Assembly: GCF_025821625.1 (NCBI RefSeq)
Contig: NZ_JACKSH010000232.1
Span: 1-42,054 of the forward strand
DNA length: 42,054 bases
Reading direction: 5' to 3'
Source: Mycolicibacterium pyrenivorans
Lineage (GTDB): Bacteria; Actinomycetota; Actinomycetes; Mycobacteriales; Mycobacteriaceae
Below are positions 39,341-42,054 of the stretch, one piece after another (positions within the stretch are counted from its first letter, which is position 1; each line of letters starts with the position of its first letter). A program made the position numbers and the translations under genes. The notes under the pieces were generated by a model. It was not told where the DNA came from. It searched no databases and was given only the letters and a program-made list of their open reading frames with translations.

Positions 39341-41812
39341 GTGGTAGCGCAGCAACATTTCGGGTGGGTCGCCGGCCTGGCGGTGTCGGCGGGTGTCGGA
39401 GCCGCGGTTCTTCTCGGTGGTGCGGCGGTGGCCGCCGCGGACACCTCGGCGTCGGACAGTTCCGCCTCGGACGACGCCAAGGAGTCCACCGCCGACAACG
39501 GTCCGCGCGACCACAGAGACGGCACGGCGGCCGACGCTTCGGCCTCAGCGGACGATGACGACGTTGCCGACCAGAGCCTGCCGGCTGAGCTTTCAGACAC
39601 CTGGGCGGATGAAGAGAACGGCGACCGGGACGAAGAGGAGGGCGACGAACACACTCTCGCCGACGTGGACCTTGACGTGGATCTCGACGTGGATCTCGAT
39701 GAGGACATCGACGACGTCACGGACGCCGAGGACACTGACGACCGCGACCGGTCGCTTCCGGTGCAGACCCAGGCCGTCGCCGCACTGGTGTCGTCGGCAG
39801 GCCGCCGATCCGCAGAACCCGCAGAGCCCGCGGAACCCGCAGTAGCCGCAGTAGCCGCCGCCACCGCCACCGCTGACGCACCGAACTCCGCCCCCACGGT
39901 CACGACCCAGGTCGACCGCCCCGACGGGCTGACCGGCGTCACCAACATCACGGTGACCGGCGACGATCCGGACGGCGACGAGCTGAACTACACCGCCGCC
40001 GGAGCAAGGCTCGGGCTTGTCACCGGGGACGGTACCGGCGCGTTCACCTACACGCCGACGTCATTTTCCCGGCTGCTGGCCCGGTTCCTTCCGTTCGTCA
40101 GATCCGACCGGTTCTCGGTGACAGTCAGCGACGGCCGCGGCGGCGTCACGGGGTCGACCGTGACCACCACGATCGTCCCGCTCAACAGCGCGCCCACAGC
40201 ACGCGGCACCACCGTCAACGCACCGGCATCGGACACCGGCGCGGTGACCGGGAAGGCCAACGCCACCGATCGGAACCGGGACAAGCTCACCTATCTCGCC
40301 ACGACGACCCCGACCGCCAAGGGCAGCGTCACCGTCAACGCCAACGGCACCTTCACCTACACCCCGACGGCGGCGGCCCGCCACAACGCGGCCGCGGAAA
40401 CCGCACCGGCGGCCGACCGCACCGACACCTTCCGGATTGTCGTCTCCGACGTCTACGGCGCGGTCACCGAAATCCCGGTCACGGTCGCGATCAGCCCGTC
40501 CAACACCGCGCCGACCGGCAACGCGGCGCTCCAGGATCCGGATGCGACGAGCGGCGTCGTCACCGGAACAGTGATCGGATTCGACGCCGACGGCGACGGC
40601 TTGACCTACAGCGGCTCCACCACCACTGCCAAGGGCGCAGTCGTGGTGAGTGCTGACGGCGCAATCACATACTCTCCCAACGACATCGCGCGGCGTATCG
40701 CGGCTTCGGTGTACGCCACCCCCGCGCGGCGATCCGATACGTTCGGGGTGACGATCTCCGACGGCCACGGCGGGAGCACGACCGTGACGGTCAGCGTCGT
40801 GATCACCCCCGACACGGAGTCGCCGACGGTGCCGCAGTCGACGTTCTGCGGTTGCACGCTGATGCCGGCCGACACCATCTTCCACGCCGATATCCGTGAT
40901 CTGCCAACAGTTTCCGATTCGGATACCTGGATCGAGTTGCTCGGTGGAAGCCGGGGAGCGACCCTGCGCGCGAGCTGGGGCGGTAACGAGTGGATGGGCA
41001 GCACCGGCGGCATCCCGGTCAATGTGGTGGGCCCCGACCACCCCACCGAGCGGGTCATCTTCAACCGCGGCTACTCCACCTCCGGTCCCGGCATCGACGA
41101 CCGGCCGTACGCGATTCCCGATCGGCCGCTGGTCGAGGGCATGCCGTCGTATCCGGCGTGGGACCGCCACCTGTTCGTGTTCCAAGAGGGAACCTGCGTC
41201 TCGCAAGAACTCATCAACGTCGCCAACGGTGTCGAGCTACCGGGGGCCGGTGTCCTCGACATTCTCGGCAACGCCGTCTACCGGTCGATCTGGGGGTCGT
41301 CATGGATCGCCCAGGGCGGGGTGCAGTACGACATGAACTCAGGGTTCTATCCTGCAATCGGCTTCGCCAACGCGTCCAAGCTTCCGCAGGTGCCGATGAT
41401 GCTGCGCCCCGACGAGATCGAACGCGGCTACATCGACCACATGCTGGGCCTGACCATCGCCAAAGACCTCGGCGCGGGCTATGTCTGGCCGGCGCGGGCC
41501 GGAGACGGCAGCGGTGCCGACGGTGTCCCGATGGGCATGGTGTTCCGGCTGCGCGAAGACATCGACCTCAGCGGCTATGCCGAATCGACGCAGGCGGTGC
41601 TGCGCGCACTGCAGGTCCACGGTGCCGTCATCTATGACTCGGGTGGTCCAGGCCACGACGGGATAAACCTCGCCGGCATGAGCAATGGGTGGGAAGGTAC
41701 CGACAGGGCCGACATGCAGCGCGAGCTGTCCACCATCCCGCTGCAGTGGCTCGAAGCCGTTGACGTCACACAAATCGCCGTCGATCCCGCCACCGGCTGG
41801 CAGATCACCTGA
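39341..41812 (+). CDS. large modular secreted/surface protein with cadherin-like repeats
   Basis: The 823-residue protein has a signal peptide (about residues 1-34) and then a highly acidic, low-complexity region to about 135, including a repeated DVDLDVDLDVDL encoded by 12-bp DNA repeats. An Ala/Pro/Glu linker with EPAEPAEPA follows. Three repeats of about 100 residues (about 180-480) look like VCBS/cadherin-type domains: each has NSAPT or NTAPT, a D-x-DGD-type segment, GTFTYTPT or similar, and a DGRGG or DGHGG strand. The C-terminal 340 residues, from about FCGCTLMPADTIFHADIRDL, form a separate domain with WDRHLFVFQEGTCVSQELIN and IERGYIDHMLGLTIA. I do not recognise its function. GTG 39341 is preferred over GTG 39326 because GGAGGGGG precedes it. 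Confidence 0.85.
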   Translation: MVAQQHFGWVAGLAVSAGVGAAVLLGGAAVAAADTSASDSSASDDAKESTADNGPRDHRDGTAADASASADDDDVADQSLPAELSDTWADEENGDRDEEEGDEHTLADVDLDVDLDVDLDEDIDDVTDAEDTDDRDRSLPVQTQAVAALVSSAGRRSAEPAEPAEPAVAAVAAATATADAPNSAPTVTTQVDRPDGLTGVTNITVTGDDPDGDELNYTAAGARLGLVTGDGTGAFTYTPTSFSRLLARFLPFVRSDRFSVTVSDGRGGVTGSTVTTTIVPLNSAPTARGTTVNAPASDTGAVTGKANATDRNRDKLTYLATTTPTAKGSVTVNANGTFTYTPTAAARHNAAAETAPAADRTDTFRIVVSDVYGAVTEIPVTVAISPSNTAPTGNAALQDPDATSGVVTGTVIGFDADGDGLTYSGSTTTAKGAVVVSADGAITYSPNDIARRIAASVYATPARRSDTFGVTISDGHGGSTTVTVSVVITPDTESPTVPQSTFCGCTLMPADTIFHADIRDLPTVSDSDTWIELLGGSRGATLRASWGGNEWMGSTGGIPVNVVGPDHPTERVIFNRGYSTSGPGIDDRPYAIPDRPLVEGMPSYPAWDRHLFVFQEGTCVSQELINVANGVELPGAGVLDILGNAVYRSIWGSSWIAQGGVQYDMNSGFYPAIGFANASKLPQVPMMLRPDEIERGYIDHMLGLTIAKDLGAGYVWPARAGDGSGADGVPMGMVFRLREDIDLSGYAESTQAVLRALQVHGAVIYDSGGPGHDGINLAGMSNGWEGTDRADMQRELSTIPLQWLEAVDVTQIAVDPATGWQIT

Positions 41813-41941
41813 CCCGCTGACTGCAACAACCGCTGTGACGCAGTGACACGACGATGCACAGGGAAGCAGCGCGATTCCTTTGTGCACCAACCCGTGTGGC
41901 GTTCGATACCGTTCCCGGCGTGGGCGGGGCCGGTGACCGGC

Positions 41942-42054
41942 TTAGTTGTTGGTCGCTGGTGGTTGTGGTTGGAAGGGTTGGTACCACCACCAGTCGGCGC
42001 GTTCGCCGGTGGGCCCGGGGTATGGGGCGACCGCGGGTGGGGGTGTGGTGGGTG
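41942..42054 (-). CDS. C-terminal end of an unidentified Pro-rich protein (partial)
   Basis: The minus strand reads an open frame to a TAA at 41944-41942. The visible 37 residues are Pro-rich and end RADWWWYQPFQPQPPATNN. The triple Trp and low-complexity tail are unusual. The gene continues beyond the right edge, so no family can be named. The region 41813-41941 shows no gene. Codon use is only moderately biased, so a chance ORF is possible. Confidence 0.45.
   Translation of the reverse strand, partial: PTTPPPAVAPYPGPTGERADWWWYQPFQPQPPATNN

Noticed and set aside
41942..42054. 13E12-type HNH endonuclease C-terminus
   Set aside because: The visible 37 residues have a Pro-rich tail but none of the catalytic region, so the identity cannot be supported.

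Overview
The window is high-GC DNA with strong G/C bias at third codon positions, many GTG starts and four-base stop/start overlaps. It carries a complete mce operon and the menaquinone genes menC, bpoC, menD, menG, menJ and grcC1, followed by htpX, gpsA and yajQ. This is the pattern of a Mycobacterium, most likely a fast-growing environmental Mycolicibacterium. From memory, 13.9-36.1 kb follows the M. tuberculosis Rv0551c-Rv0566c order (fadD8, menC, bpoC, menD, Rv0556, mgtA, menG, menJ, grcC1, htpX, gpdA1, yajQ), with lineage-specific insertions and losses.

Layout. (1) 0.1-0.5 kb: a YciI/DGPF-family gene on the minus strand. (2) 0.9-12.1 kb: one long plus-strand mce operon, yrbEA-yrbEB-mceABCDEF, then an Mce-associated membrane protein and two secreted proteins. 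The genes mostly overlap by 4 bp. The products should form a cell-envelope lipid importer energised by an ATPase encoded elsewhere. (3) 12.2-13.8 kb: an MpaB/Lcp-like (DUF2236) protein and a TetR regulator behind a promoter that contains a perfect 8-bp inverted repeat. (4) 13.9-25.5 kb: an acyl-CoA synthetase, a SOUL heme-binding protein, menC, a GlxA-type AraC regulator with a DJ-1/PfpI enzyme, bpoC, menD, a DUF3592 membrane protein, a thioredoxin-fold lipoprotein, the mannosyltransferase mgtA, an SDR and menG. (5) 25.5-28.8 kb: a decayed zone with a broken FAD oxidoreductase, a P-type ATPase relic and an alpha/beta hydrolase with an internal deletion, around one intact stress-protein gene. 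(6) 28.8-31.5 kb: menJ, with a coupled unknown gene, divergent from the polyprenyl diphosphate synthase grcC1. (7) 31.5-36.3 kb: htpX, preceded by a 33-codon repeat ORF, two tandem secreted paralogues, gpsA, vapBC, yajQ and tRNA-Tyr. (8) 36.3-42.1 kb: a PQQ-type sugar dehydrogenase lipoprotein, an endonuclease/exonuclease/phosphatase protein, a TesB-like thioesterase, a large modular secreted protein and the end of an unidentified proline-rich ORF.

Working together: menC, menD, menG, grcC1 and menJ cover ring formation, side-chain synthesis, methylation and side-chain reduction of menaquinone. The mce operon, fadD and tesB point to uptake and activation or release of lipid acyl chains. Many genes seem to be read from leaderless mRNAs, with a TANNNT -10 box 6-7 nt before the start codon. 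Several other genes have a very short ORF that ends at or overlaps their start codon. The most unusual is the peptide-repeat ORF that overlaps htpX by ATGA. No CRISPR array, insertion sequence or prophage was seen.
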